A stretch of DNA of 64,000 nt. It comes from Pseudomonadota bacterium (GTDB lineage: Bacteria; Pseudomonadota; Alphaproteobacteria; Caulobacterales; Caulobacteraceae). The stretch spans positions 1 to 64,000 of the forward strand of contig JAEZEZ010000090.1 in the NCBI GenBank assembly GCA_023432855.1. The letters run 5' to 3'. A program made the position numbers and the translations under genes. The first letter of the stretch is position 1. The number at the start of each line of letters is the position of its first letter. Below are positions 25,977 through 35,753 of the stretch, one piece after another. The notes under the pieces are model-generated. The model was not told the origin of the DNA. It did no database searches and worked only from the letters and a program-made list of their open reading frames with translations.

Positions 25977-26219
25977 TCACGGCTGCGTGCGGGGCTCCTC
26001 GACCTCGCCGCCGTCGCGATCCAGCGCCAGGGAGCCGCTGTCGCTCTGGGCGAAGACGCGCGTACGACGCCCTTCGCCGCGAAGGCAGGCCGCCAGCTGG
26101 CGAGCCACCTCCAGCGCGGCGGCGCGCGAGCCGAATCCGCTGCTTGGCCGAGCCGGCCGCACAACCTTCCACGCGTCTCCCGCGCCGATGACGAAGATGT
26201 TGTGGGCGTCGTCCCGCAT
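25977..26219 (-). CDS. Small DUF2188-like protein, copy 2
   Basis: This protein of about 80 residues starts MRDDAHNIFVIGAGDAWKVV and includes RQLAACLRGEGRRTRVFAQ. It aligns by eye with the protein at 25407-25616 (xIFVxxxGDxWKV..., GxxxRVxxQ). A GTG at 26234 would add five residues, and neither start has a strong ribosome site. The pair flanks tRNA-Phe and could be an old local duplication. Confidence 0.65.
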   Translation of the reverse strand: MRDDAHNIFVIGAGDAWKVVRPARPSSGFGSRAAALEVARQLAACLRGEGRRTRVFAQSDSGSLALDRDGGEVEEPRTQP

Positions 26220-26298
26220 GTGACTGTTGAACACCCGCGCTCGGCGAACGCCATTCGCATTTGTTAACCAGAGCCCGCGGCCGAACGCCCCAAGCGGG

Positions 26299-26475
26299 TC
26301 AACCTTCGTCGGCCCCCGGCTCGTCGGACGGTCTCTCCGGGTCCTCGATCACCGGAATGGCGTAGCGGCCGCTGAACCACCTCTGCAAGTCCAGGTCGGC
26401 GCAGCGCCGCGAGCAGAAAGGCCGATAGTCGGTCGAAGCCAGACCCTTCCGGCAGATGGGACAGGAAGCGCTCAT
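26299..26475 (-). CDS. yacG: DNA gyrase inhibitor YacG (zinc-binding)
   Basis: This is a 58-residue protein of standard family length. It has the four zinc ligands CPIC (Cys5, Cys8) and FCSRRC (Cys21, Cys25), then ADLDLQRWFSGRYAIP and an acidic tail. YacG binds GyrB and inhibits gyrase. The ATG overlaps the stop of the upstream RNase-like gene in ATGA, the usual alphaproteobacterial arrangement. Confidence 0.95.
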   Translation of the reverse strand: MSASCPICRKGLASTDYRPFCSRRCADLDLQRWFSGRYAIPVIEDPERPSDEPGADEG

Positions 26476-27488
26476 CGCGGTTGTATATGGGACTCCAAAC
26501 GGCCTCTTCCAGCTTCGGCAGCAACCCCGAAACGGGGCCCCAGCTGGCGCACAAGGGGATCCAGCTCGGCCGCCACCTCTGGCGCGCAGACGCAGACCAG
26601 CCGCGCGCCCGGGTCTACCCGGCCTTCCCGTTCAAGAGCGCGCACAAGCCGCTGGGCGACGGACCGGATCGTCGGCGCGCCGTCGTCGCCGAGCAGGCGT
26701 TCGGCTACGGGCGTCTCGCCCCAGGGCCGGGCGACCTCGAGCAAGCCGAGGCGGCTGATCCCGGCGATCACGACGCCCGGCTGGTCCGGCGCAAAGGCTT
26801 CGCTCGCTGCGCCGAGAATCTCCGAATGTTCGGACGCCTTGCCGATGAGGTCCATCACCGAAAGACCGCCGAGGCCTTTCAGCCGCAGCAACCTCGCAGC
26901 CTCGCGCACGGCGCGGCGGTTCGCATCGAGAATGGCCCGCTTGCCGGCTTCGGCCCTGGCGAAGTCCACATCCACCGCTGTCAGCCCGCGCGTGCGCTCG
27001 ATGCACAGGGAAAGGCCTCCGGAGAGCAGGTGTGTCTGCGCCAGCGCCTCCTCTTCCGCCACGTCGGCAGCCTCGCGCGCAGCGGGCCCCAGCACGATCC
27101 CGGACTCGGGCGCAAATGCCTGCAGCCGCGCCTGCATATCCTGCGCCGGCCGCACGCGTCCGACCGCGCCCGCTCCGGCTCCGCGCCGGCGGAGGAGCGG
27201 GCCTTTCCCGGCCCGCGCCTCAGCCGTGACTTCGACTTCCACCATCGCCCCCTCGGAAGGGCGCGCGCCGGCTTCGGCCGCCATCAGCCCGGGCGGCCCC
27301 TCATCCAACACCACGAAGAAGCCGCGGAACCCCGGCGCCGAGCTTCCCACGCGGCCGGCCCAGATGTCCCCCAGCCGGGGACGGTCGGGCTCGCCCTCGC
27401 GTTCGATCAGCAGGCGTTCCGGCTTTCCGTCCAGTACGACGACGCCGCGGCGTTCGCCGGGGCAGACGTCGAGGAACAGGCTTCTCAT
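26472..27488 (-). CDS. Ribonuclease E/G family protein (short form)
   Basis: This is a 338-residue RNase E/G-like protein, shorter than RNase G (about 490). It has an S1-like N-terminal part (GDIWAGRVGSSAPGFRGFFV), then LTAVDVDFARAEAG (acidic metal-site region) and NRRAVREAARLLRLKGLGG. No zinc-link CPxC motif is visible near the end. Such short forms sit between maf and yacG in alphaproteobacteria. Likely RNA processing, with uncertain activity. Confidence 0.85.
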   Translation of the reverse strand: MRSLFLDVCPGERRGVVVLDGKPERLLIEREGEPDRPRLGDIWAGRVGSSAPGFRGFFVVLDEGPPGLMAAEAGARPSEGAMVEVEVTAEARAGKGPLLRRRGAGAGAVGRVRPAQDMQARLQAFAPESGIVLGPAAREAADVAEEEALAQTHLLSGGLSLCIERTRGLTAVDVDFARAEAGKRAILDANRRAVREAARLLRLKGLGGLSVMDLIGKASEHSEILGAASEAFAPDQPGVVIAGISRLGLLEVARPWGETPVAERLLGDDGAPTIRSVAQRLVRALEREGRVDPGARLVCVCAPEVAAELDPLVRQLGPRFGVAAEAGRGRLESHIQPR

Positions 27489-27684
27489 CGCCCTCTCCGT
27501 TGTGGAGAGGGAAAACCCGGCGTGCCGAAGCGGCCAGCGGCCCCCCGGGCCCAGGCCGGCGGGACTGGGAGAAGCGCGCCCGTGGCCAGGGTCGCGGTCT
27601 CGCCTTGTCCTCCCGCGCACGGATCGCCTTCGCCTCCGCGCCTCCGATGCGCGGCGCGCTCCTTTCCCCCCAAGGGGAAGGAGA
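27489..27684. repeat. Intergenic palindromes between maf and the RNase-like gene
   Basis: A CCCTCTCCgttgtGGAGAGGG hairpin at about 27491-27511 and a CCTTTCCCCccaAGGGGAAGG hairpin at about 27661-27681 bound a GC-rich stretch with no gene. Comparable hairpins lie at 8860-9035. They may be repeats or processing sites inside the maf-RNase-yacG transcript. Confidence 0.45.
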
Positions 27685-28263
27685 TCATCCTCGCCATCCG
27701 AGGCCTTCGAGCAGGCTGCGCGTCTCATACAGGGGCAGTCCGACCACGCCGGTGTAGCTGCCGTTGAGGTGGCGGACGAACGCGCCGGCCAGGCCCTGGA
27801 TGGCGTACCCTCCTGCCTTTCCCTCCCATTCTCCGCTGGCGAGGTAGGCATCGATCTCCTGGGCGGAGAGCCGCTTGAAGGCGACGGTCGTCTCCGACAG
27901 GCGCGAGGCCTCCCGGCCGTCCGGCGCCGCCACCGCGACCCCTGTGAGCACCCTGTGGTTTCGGCCCGACAGCAGCTCGAGGAAGCGCCGCGCTTCGGCC
28001 TCGTCGGCCGCCTTCTCCAACAGCCGCCGGCCGACGGCCACCACGGTGTCCGCGGCGAGGACATAGCTTCCCGGCGCGTTGACGGCTCCCGCACGCGCCT
28101 TTTCCCGCGCCAGCCTCGTAGCCAGCCGGCGCGGCGTTTCCTTTTTCAGGGGCGTTTCGTCGATGTCCGTGGGGGCGACGTGGTCCGGGACAACGCCGAT
28201 GCGGCTGAGAAGCTCAAGCCGGCGCGGGCTCGCGCTGGCGAGCACCAGGGGCGTTCTGTCCAA
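27685..28263 (-). CDS. Maf-family nucleotide pyrophosphatase
   Basis: This is a 192-residue protein. It has the Maf signature LASASPRRLELLSRIG at 8-23, then DIDET, ARLAREKA (as TRLAREKARAG), the catalytic Asp in LAADTVV and GGYAIQGLAGAFV. Maf proteins hydrolyse non-canonical or modified NTPs and can affect division. It lies 10 bp after infA. Confidence 0.95.
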   Translation of the reverse strand: MDRTPLVLASASPRRLELLSRIGVVPDHVAPTDIDETPLKKETPRRLATRLAREKARAGAVNAPGSYVLAADTVVAVGRRLLEKAADEAEARRFLELLSGRNHRVLTGVAVAAPDGREASRLSETTVAFKRLSAQEIDAYLASGEWEGKAGGYAIQGLAGAFVRHLNGSYTGVVGLPLYETRSLLEGLGWRG

Positions 28264-28273
28264 GATTGGGGCC

Positions 28274-28492
28274 TTACTTGAAGCGATAGGTGATCCGCCC
28301 TTTGGTCAGATCATAGGGCGTCATCTCGACCAGCACCTTGTCTCCGGCCAGCACCCGAATGCGGTTCTTCCGCATCTTGCCCGCCGTGTGGGCGATGATC
28401 TCGTGGTCGTTCTCGAGTTTCACCCGAAAGGTCGCGTTGGGCAGCAGTTCGCTGACCACCCCAGGAAACTCGAGCAGCTCTTCTTTCGCCAT
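28274..28492 (-). CDS. infA: Translation initiation factor IF-1
   Basis: A 72-residue OB-fold protein of exact family length. It starts [20 protein letters not shown] and contains [20 protein letters not shown] and [13 protein letters not shown]. It binds the ribosomal A site during initiation. First gene of infA-maf-RNase-yacG. Confidence 0.99.
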   Translation of the reverse strand: MAKEELLEFPGVVSELLPNATFRVKLENDHEIIAHTAGKMRKNRIRVLAGDKVLVEMTPYDLTKGRITYRFK

Positions 28493-28642
28493 ATGGCCTC
28501 ACGTTGAATACGCAGACGGCCCGCGCACAGGCGAGCCGTCAACCACGCATCACTATGGCATGGATCGCGATTCCGCGCGAGCGCGCACGCGCGGGTGCGC
28601 GCATGCTAGATTTCGGTTTCCGCGGTGGGATTGGATCGAACG

Positions 28643-29107
28643 ATGTGGCCGAAACTGGTGGCGATCCTGGCGGGCGCCGTCCTCGTCGCCGACGGGACAC
28701 TCGCTTCCGAACGACCGGAAATCGACCAGGTCGCGTGGATGGCCGGGGACCGCCTCCACACGGCGGGAAATCAGACCGTCCATGAGACCTGGATCGGTCC
28801 GGCCGGGGGCATGCTGCTGGGCATGACGCTGACCGCCTCCGGCGACGGCCGGCCCGCCGCCTTCGAATATGCGCGCATAGCCGCCGACGGCGCCGGCGAG
28901 CTCGTGTTCTACGCGCAGCCGTCGGGCGGGCCAACCGTGGCCTTTCCCATTTCGAGCTGGGACGGAAATCGCGTGGTGTTCGAAAATCCCCAGCACGATT
29001 TCCCTCAGCGGGTCATCTACTGGAACAAGGGCGGCGGCGTGGTCGGCGCCAGGATCGAGGGCGTCATCGGCGGCGAGGCGCGGTCGATTGAGTGGGAATA
29101 CCGCTAG
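28643..29107 (+). CDS. Secreted DUF6265-like hypothetical protein
   Basis: This 154-residue protein has a signal peptide (MWPKLVAILAGAVLVADGTLA). A domain follows with QVAWMAGDR, ETWIGPAGGMLLGM, FYAQPSGGPTVAFP and FENPQHDFPQRVIYW, the pattern of the DUF6265 lipocalin-like family. The ATG at 28643 begins the signal peptide. Its 3' end overlaps the convergent acetyltransferase by 44 bp. Function unknown. Confidence 0.8.
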   Translation: MWPKLVAILAGAVLVADGTLASERPEIDQVAWMAGDRLHTAGNQTVHETWIGPAGGMLLGMTLTASGDGRPAAFEYARIAADGAGELVFYAQPSGGPTVAFPISSWDGNRVVFENPQHDFPQRVIYWNKGGGVVGARIEGVIGGEARSIEWEYR

Positions 29108-29567
29108 CGCCTCTCCCGTCGGAGCGCGGACTACCGAGCTGCTTCTGCAGCCACACCGACAGCCCATCGACGCCGCTGACCTGAAAGCCCTGCCGCTGGT
29201 AGAAGCGAACCGCCCGCTCATTGACCTGCCGCGTGCGCACGCGCAGCGCGCTCAGGCCCTGCGCCCGCCCTGCCGCCTCCAGGCCCGCCAGCACGGCCGC
29301 CCCGACGCCGACGCCGGACCTGGAAGCAAACATCCGCTTCACCTCGCCGACGCCCGGCTCCAGCGGCCGCAGGGCGCCGCAACCCACGGCGCGGCCATCT
29401 ATGCGCGCGATCAGGAAGACGTGGCCGGGCTCGTCGCGCCAGTCGGCGAAGCCCGCCCGGCCATCCGACCCGGTCAGGCTTTCGAGCTGTCTCGACAGGG
29501 CTTCGAGCAGATCGCGAGCTTCGGGGCGCAGGGGATGGGAGGCTTCGACGACGACGCCGGGCGCCAT
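29064..29567 (-). CDS. GNAT-family N-acetyltransferase
   Basis: This is a 167-residue GNAT protein. It has VFLIARIDGRAVGCGALRPL, the acetyl-CoA loop region in RSGVGVGAAVLAGLEAAGRA, and the closing ERAVRFYQRQGF. The substrate cannot be inferred. It follows UPF0262 on the same strand with a 4-bp gap. Confidence 0.88.
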   Translation of the reverse strand: MAPGVVVEASHPLRPEARDLLEALSRQLESLTGSDGRAGFADWRDEPGHVFLIARIDGRAVGCGALRPLEPGVGEVKRMFASRSGVGVGAAVLAGLEAAGRAQGLSALRVRTRQVNERAVRFYQRQGFQVSGVDGLSVWLQKQLGSPRSDGRGASGIPTQSTAPRRR

Positions 29568-29571
29568 CCTC

Positions 29572-30036
29572 CTACCCCCGCTTCTGCAGCGCGTTGACCA
29601 GGGTGAACAGTCGACGCGCGGTCTCGTGGTCGAGTTCGATCTTGCCGTCGAGACGGGTCTTGAGCAGTTCCGCCCCTTCGTTGTGAAGACCCCGCCGGCC
29701 CATATCGATCGCCTCGATCTGGGCGGGCGAGGAACCGCGCACGGCCTCGTAATAGCTTTCGCACACGATCTGATAGTCGCGCAGGACGCCGCGGAACGGA
29801 GTCAGGGACAGCATGTGCCTGCGAGCGTAGGCGGGCCCCTCGACGTCGAACACGAGCCGGTTCTCTTCGCAGCCCAGCAAGAGGGCGTAGGGCCCACGCT
29901 CCGCCCCTGCAGGCCGGAAGCTGTTCTTTTCCATCAGGTCGAAGATGGCGACCTGGCGCTCGTGCTCGATTTCGGGGGATCCCGCGACCAGGGTCTGCCC
30001 GTCGAGCGAGACCTTCGACAGGCGATGGTCGCTCAT
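29572..30036 (-). CDS. UPF0262 family protein
   Basis: A 154-residue protein with the UPF0262 pattern: SPEIEHERQVAIFDLMEKNS, FRPAGAERGPYALLLG, ENRLVFDVEG, LRDYQIVCESYYEA and DMGRRGLHNEGAELL. The ATG at 30036 overlaps the stop of the previous gene in ATGA. In many alphaproteobacteria it follows hisD in the murA cluster. Function unknown. Confidence 0.93.
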   Translation of the reverse strand: MSDHRLSKVSLDGQTLVAGSPEIEHERQVAIFDLMEKNSFRPAGAERGPYALLLGCEENRLVFDVEGPAYARRHMLSLTPFRGVLRDYQIVCESYYEAVRGSSPAQIEAIDMGRRGLHNEGAELLKTRLDGKIELDHETARRLFTLVNALQKRG

Positions 30037-30512
30037 CCCTGCAGCCGCCCGTCGACCCAGACCCGTCCGCCCAGATCCTCGATCTCGTAGCGGAACCAGC
30101 GGACGCCGCGGCGCCGCCACGTCTCGCGGTAGCGGCGCTCGCTGAGCACGCGGTGAGGGGCGCCATCCTCCATGACCTGGGTGCGATCCCACCGTTGGGC
30201 GTACCAGACGTCCACCGCGCCGTCCCTCCGGCGCTCGAGACGCTCGACCGTCGCCTCGATTAGGTGTGTCTGCTGCACGCCCTCCCATCCGCGCAGGACC
30301 TCTTCACGCACCTGCTGACGATCCGCCGCCATGGCGCCGCCGCGCAGTTCGAGGTCCGGAGGGACGACCTCCATGTAGTCGCCGATGTCCTCGGCGCGGA
30401 TGGCTTCGTGCACCCGCAGGATCTCGCTCTCGATCTGCCAGCGCAGCTCGTCGGGACAGGCCCAGGCGATCAGGCCGAACGCGGTGACGGCGACCAGGAG
30501 GGCGCGTTTCAT
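30033..30512 (-). CDS. Secreted NTF2/SnoaL-like hypothetical protein
   Basis: This 159-residue protein has an N-terminal signal-like helix (MKRALLVAVTAFGLIAWA). A mixed domain follows with HEAIRAEDIGDYMEVVPPDL and WYAQRWDRTQVMEDG, which resembles the NTF2/DUF4440 cone fold. It overlaps both neighbours by 4 nt, so it is translationally coupled between DUF2948 and UPF0262, where many relatives carry hisD. Confidence 0.65.
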   Translation of the reverse strand: MKRALLVAVTAFGLIAWACPDELRWQIESEILRVHEAIRAEDIGDYMEVVPPDLELRGGAMAADRQQVREEVLRGWEGVQQTHLIEATVERLERRRDGAVDVWYAQRWDRTQVMEDGAPHRVLSERRYRETWRRRGVRWFRYEIEDLGGRVWVDGRLQG

Positions 30513-30955
30513 GCCGGGGCCTCGTCGTCATGGCGGGGTTCTGCGCGGGCCGGCCAGGCATCGGTGAGGTCGGCAAGCACCACGTCGATGCATTCCACTT
30601 CGACGCGCAGGTCGGCCCCTCCCGCGAATTCGAAGACGACGGCCCCGCCCGGCGCCTCCCCGGGTTCGAAAACCACGGCCAGCAGCTCGACCACCGCGCG
30701 CTTCGCATCCCGGCGGAGTCGGCGCGACTTGACGGACAGCACGCCGCCGAGCTGGATGGCGGAGCGCACGCGCTGGCGTTCGCCGTCGGCCTCCCAGCGA
30801 TAGCGGTTGAGCGCGATGGTCAGGCGGCGGGCGCCGGGCTCCCACAGGATGTCCCCGACCTTGGCGATCGCGTCCTGGAGGGCGGCGGAGACGACGCGGA
30901 GGTCGGCCTCGTCCTCGGCCAGCAGCTTCAGCGGTCCGCTCGCGCCCTGGGCCAC
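30509..30955 (-). CDS. DUF2948 family protein
   Basis: A 148-residue protein starting MAQGASGPLKLLAEDEADL, with VVSAALQDAIAKVGDILWEP, ALNRYRWEAD and ECIDVVLADLTDAWPA, matching DUF2948, which is regularly next to murA in alphaproteobacteria. It lies 2 bp after the murA stop. Function unknown. Confidence 0.92.
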   Translation of the reverse strand: MAQGASGPLKLLAEDEADLRVVSAALQDAIAKVGDILWEPGARRLTIALNRYRWEADGERQRVRSAIQLGGVLSVKSRRLRRDAKRAVVELLAVVFEPGEAPGGAVVFEFAGGADLRVEVECIDVVLADLTDAWPARAEPRHDDEAPA

Positions 30956-30957
30956 CG

Positions 30958-32244
30958 TCAGTGCTCCTCGACCTCGCCCTTGATCCTGCGCACCCGGGCC
31001 CCGCAGGCCCCGAGCTTTTCTTCCAGGCGCTCGAAGCCGCGGTCCAGGTGATAGACCCGGTTCACCACGGTTTCACCCCTGGCGGCAAGTCCGGCGATCA
31101 CCAGACTGACCGAGGCCCGCAGATCGGTCGCCATGACCTCGGCGCCGTGCAGTTCCTCGACGCCGCGGACCCGCGCCTCGCCGCCGTGGACGGTTATGTC
31201 GGCGCCCAGTCTCGCCAGCTCAGGCGCATGCATGAAGCGGTTCTCGAAGATGGTCTCGCGGATTACGCTTTCCCCGCGCGCCGTGGTCATCAGCGCCATG
31301 AACTGAGCCTGCAGATCCGTGGCGAAACCCGGATAGACCTCGGTCGTGATGTCGACCGCCTCCAGCCGCGACCCGTTGCGCCTGATGTCGAGGCCGTCTT
31401 CCGTCGGCGTCACGTCGCAGCCCGCCTCGCGCAGCTTGTCCCACAAGGCCTCGAGGAAATTCGAGCGAGTGTTGGTTAGGCGGACCTCACCCCCGGCCAT
31501 GGCGGCGGCGACGGCATAGGTGCCCGTTTCGATGCGATCGGGGATGACCGACCAGTCGGCGCCGTGGAGGCGGCCGACGCCTCGAATGGTGATCGTCGAC
31601 GTGCCCGCGCCCTCGACCCGGGCCCCCATGGCGTTGAGGCACAGGGCGAGATCCTCGATTTCGGGTTCGCACGCGCAGTTGGTCAGCACCGTCTCGCCGT
31701 CGGCGAGCACCGCCGCCAGCAGGGCGTGCTCCGTGGCGCCGACCGACACCACCGGAAAGGCGATCTCGGCCCCACGCAGACCGCGCGGCGCCTGGGCGTA
31801 GACGTAGCCCTCGTGCATGTCGATGACCGCGCCGAGCGCCTCGAGCGACTTGAGATGCAGGTCCACGGGACGCGCGCCGATGGTGCATCCCCCGGGAAGA
31901 CTGACCTTCGCATGGCCGGTGCGCGCCAGCAGCGGCCCCAGCACGTTGAAGGATGCGCGCATCTGCCGGACCAGGTCGTATGGGGCGAAGGAGCTGACGA
32001 TCTCCGCGCCGTGCAGCAGGCTTTCGGGTCCGTCGGGGCCCTCGCTCTCGGTGATCTCCACGCCCAGGCGGCGAAGCAGACGGCCCAGGAAGCGGGTGTC
32101 GGCCAGGCGCGGCATGTTGGTCAGGCGCAGCGGCTCGGAAGTGAGCAGGCTCGCGGCCATCAGCTTGATGGCCGAGTTCTTGGCGCCGCTGATGGGGATT
32201 TCTCCCTCCAGCCGGGCGCCGCCCTCAATGGCGATGCGGTCCAA
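30958..32244 (-). CDS. murA: UDP-N-acetylglucosamine 1-carboxyvinyltransferase
   Basis: A 428-residue EPSP-synthase-fold enzyme that carries out the first committed step of peptidoglycan synthesis. It has [17 protein letters not shown] (Lys-Asn of the active site), the fosfomycin-target Cys in [16 protein letters not shown], and [14 protein letters not shown]. Full family length, cytoplasmic. First gene of the murA-DUF2948 operon. Confidence 0.98.
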   Translation of the reverse strand: MDRIAIEGGARLEGEIPISGAKNSAIKLMAASLLTSEPLRLTNMPRLADTRFLGRLLRRLGVEITESEGPDGPESLLHGAEIVSSFAPYDLVRQMRASFNVLGPLLARTGHAKVSLPGGCTIGARPVDLHLKSLEALGAVIDMHEGYVYAQAPRGLRGAEIAFPVVSVGATEHALLAAVLADGETVLTNCACEPEIEDLALCLNAMGARVEGAGTSTITIRGVGRLHGADWSVIPDRIETGTYAVAAAMAGGEVRLTNTRSNFLEALWDKLREAGCDVTPTEDGLDIRRNGSRLEAVDITTEVYPGFATDLQAQFMALMTTARGESVIRETIFENRFMHAPELARLGADITVHGGEARVRGVEELHGAEVMATDLRASVSLVIAGLAARGETVVNRVYHLDRGFERLEEKLGACGARVRRIKGEVEEH

Positions 32245-32340
32245 ATGCCCTCCTCGAACGGGCGTCCGGCCCTCGAAAAAAAACGAGCGGCTATCTAGCG
32301 CGGGGGCCTCGCCCCGTAAAAGGGAAGATTGCGCGCGCGA

Positions 32341-32478
32341 TCAGCCTTCGGATCCAGCCGGCCGGGCCGGCGGCCCCTTGCGCCGCCGCAGATTGGCGCG
32401 CAGCGCCGCCGCCAGCTTCGCCTCGCGTTCCGTCTTGGCGGCGTCGGCCGCAGGTTTGTTTTCGGGGGGCTTGTTCAC
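32341..32478 (-). CDS. Small basic hypothetical protein upstream of murA
   Basis: A 45-residue frame from GTG at 32478, starting MNKPPENKPAADAAKTEREA and continuing KLAAALRANLRRRKG before a short Gly/Pro tail. It is lysine/arginine-rich with a helical centre. Short proteins of this kind are often found beside murA in Caulobacterales. Ribosome site weak. Confidence 0.55.
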   Translation of the reverse strand: MNKPPENKPAADAAKTEREAKLAAALRANLRRRKGPPARPAGSEG

Positions 32479-32575
32479 GGCCCGGAATTGACGCGAATGG
32501 CCCTCGCGACGTCAAGCCGCGCATTTTCCCCTTCACGCGCCGCGTTTCATTGGCTATCAGGCGCGCCTCTCAGTT

Positions 32576-32650
<75 letters not shown>

Positions 32651-32761
32651 CTTTCCCCTCACGCCACAGACGCGGCCCCGCGGCCTTCGCCCGCCGGGCG
32701 AGGGCCTTTCAATCGCCCGCATTCGTCGGTTAGCGTCGCGCACCCGCGTTTCGGAGATCCC

Positions 32762-33304
32762 ATGCGCATCCTGATAGTCGCCGCAGCCCTCGCCGCGGCC
32801 TCCCCCGCCGCCGCGTTCAGCGCCCAGGCGCCCCGGCCCGGCGAGGCCGCCACGCCCTCGACCCCTGCCCCCGCTTCTCCCACCGCCGCGCAGCCGACGC
32901 CGGAAGCCCCCCGTTCGCTGGCGGACAAGATCACGCCGGGCGCCGAGCGGTGCAGCTGGCTGATCCGCACGAACGGGAAGCTGGAAAAGAACGACGCGCC
33001 CGACCTCGACCTGATCCGCACCACGGCGGCGCTGACCCCGCCCGCGGGTCCCGGGAAACTGGAAGGCGTCTACTGCGAACGTGATTCGATGGCGCCGGGC
33101 GAGCATGACGACCGGGTGCCGCTGCAACTCGGCGTGCCGCTGTTCCTGAACGGGCCGACAGGCATGACCACGGTGTCGCTGAAGGACGGCCGCTTCAACA
33201 TCGCCTACTCGAAGGGGGCCACGCTGAGCGAGACGCTTCAGCAGGCCGTGCGCAACGTCGTGCTGCGCTGGGAGTATCGGGCGGCCAACCAGACCCCGCG
33301 CTGA
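32762..33304 (+). CDS. Secreted hypothetical protein with Pro/Ala linker
   Basis: This 180-residue protein has a signal peptide (MRILIVAAALAAASPAAAFS) and a Pro/Thr/Ala-rich linker at about 23-50. The domain at about 52-175 includes CSWLIRTNGKLEKNDAPDLD, VYCERDSMAPGEHDDR and NVVLRWEYRA, with two Cys that could pair. GGAGA lies before the ATG. No family recognised. Confidence 0.75.
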   Translation: MRILIVAAALAAASPAAAFSAQAPRPGEAATPSTPAPASPTAAQPTPEAPRSLADKITPGAERCSWLIRTNGKLEKNDAPDLDLIRTTAALTPPAGPGKLEGVYCERDSMAPGEHDDRVPLQLGVPLFLNGPTGMTTVSLKDGRFNIAYSKGATLSETLQQAVRNVVLRWEYRAANQTPR

Positions 33305-33337
33305 CGCCGGGAGGCGCCGCGCGCCACGGACGCCTAC

Positions 33338-34348
<1,011 letters not shown>

Positions 34349-34436
34349 GGCGGCGTCACACGGCCTCTCGCGCCGCACGACGGAAGCCCTATGATGCGGC
34401 CGCGGCGAACCGGCCGCGTCACGCGACCTTCCCGAG

Positions 34437-35753
34437 ATGATCCTTATTGCTTCCGCCGTCGTGCTGTTCCTCATCCTGCTGAACGGCCTGTTCGCCATGT
34501 CCGAGCTGGCGGTGGTCTCGTCACGCAGGCCAAAGCTGCAGAGCCGGGCCGACCACGGCGACGATGGCGCGGCGGCGGCGTTGCGGCTGGCGGAGAATCC
34601 AACCCGGTTCCTGTCGGCCGTCCAGGTGGGCATCACCCTGATCGGCATCCTGGCCGGCGCCTACGGCCAGGCCACGATCGCAGGAGAGCTGGAGACCATG
34701 CTTCGGGGCGCGCCCGTCGTCGCGCCCTACGCCGGCGCCCTGTCGACCTTCGTGGTGGTCGCCCTGATCACCTACCTGTCGCTTGTGCTGGGCGAACTGG
34801 CGCCCAAGCGCTTCGCCCTGCTGTTCCCGGAGAGCATCGCCGCCGTCGTGGCGAGGCCCCTGTCGCTGATGGCCCTGGTCCTGCATCCCTTCGTCAGCCT
34901 GCTGACCATGTCCACCGCCGGCATCCTGCGGCTGATGGGACTGAAGGACAGCAAGGGCGAATCGATCACCCAGGACGAGGTCGAGACGGTGCTGGCCGAA
35001 GGCGCGCGCGCCGGCCTCATCGAACGTCAGGAACGGGAGATGATCGACGAGGTCATGCGCCTCGGCGACCGGCCGGTGCGGGTGGCCATGACGCCGCGCA
35101 AGGACGTCTTCTGGCTGTCGCTGGAGGACGACGAGGCCCAGCAGCGCGCCGACATCCGCGACTGCCCCCATTCGCGCATGGTCGTCACCTCCGCCGGCGG
35201 GTTCGACGAGCCGCTGGGCGTGGTGCACAAGAAGGACCTGCTCGACGCCATGCTCGCGGGCAAGCCGCTGGACGTGCGCGCCCACATGCAGCCGCCCGCC
35301 TACATTCCCGAGACCGCCACCCTGCTCACCGCCATGGAGATGCTGCAGAAGACGCCCCAGCACCTGGCCCTGGTGGTCGACGAGTACGGCGGCGTCGAGG
35401 GCGTCATCACCCCGACCGACCTGCTGGAGATGATCGCCGGCGACTTCCCCGAGGCGCACGACCAGCAGACGCCGAACATCGTCGCCCGGGGCGACGGAAC
35501 CTTCCTCGTCGACGGCCGCACCAGCGTGGACGAACTCGCCGAGCGCCTGCAGATGAACGTCGAGGAGGAGGCCAGCTTCCACACGGTCGCCGGCCTCGTG
35601 CTGCACGACCTGGGCCGCTTCCCCGAAGAGGGCGAGACCCTGGAGCTGGCCGGCTACCGCATCGAGATCATCGACATGGACGAGCGCCGCATCGACAAGC
35701 TGCTCTTCACCCGATTGGGCGAGCCGCGGCCGGCCCCGGAGGCGGACGCCTAG
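34437..35753 (+). CDS. CNNM/CBS transporter-associated protein (hemolysin C family)
   Basis: A 438-residue inner-membrane protein. The DUF21/CNNM membrane domain covers about 1-195 (LLNGLFAMSELAVVSSRRPK, VQVGITLIGILAGAYGQ, LVLGELAPKRFAL). Two CBS domains at about 215-335 include the second-CBS motif LVVDEYGGVEGVITPTDLLE. The C-terminal CorC/HlyC domain covers about 345-430. Homologues act in Mg2+/Co2+ efflux or homeostasis. Its last 4 bp overlap the convergent channel gene. Confidence 0.93.
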   Translation: MILIASAVVLFLILLNGLFAMSELAVVSSRRPKLQSRADHGDDGAAAALRLAENPTRFLSAVQVGITLIGILAGAYGQATIAGELETMLRGAPVVAPYAGALSTFVVVALITYLSLVLGELAPKRFALLFPESIAAVVARPLSLMALVLHPFVSLLTMSTAGILRLMGLKDSKGESITQDEVETVLAEGARAGLIERQEREMIDEVMRLGDRPVRVAMTPRKDVFWLSLEDDEAQQRADIRDCPHSRMVVTSAGGFDEPLGVVHKKDLLDAMLAGKPLDVRAHMQPPAYIPETATLLTAMEMLQKTPQHLALVVDEYGGVEGVITPTDLLEMIAGDFPEAHDQQTPNIVARGDGTFLVDGRTSVDELAERLQMNVEEEASFHTVAGLVLHDLGRFPEEGETLELAGYRIEIIDMDERRIDKLLFTRLGEPRPAPEADA

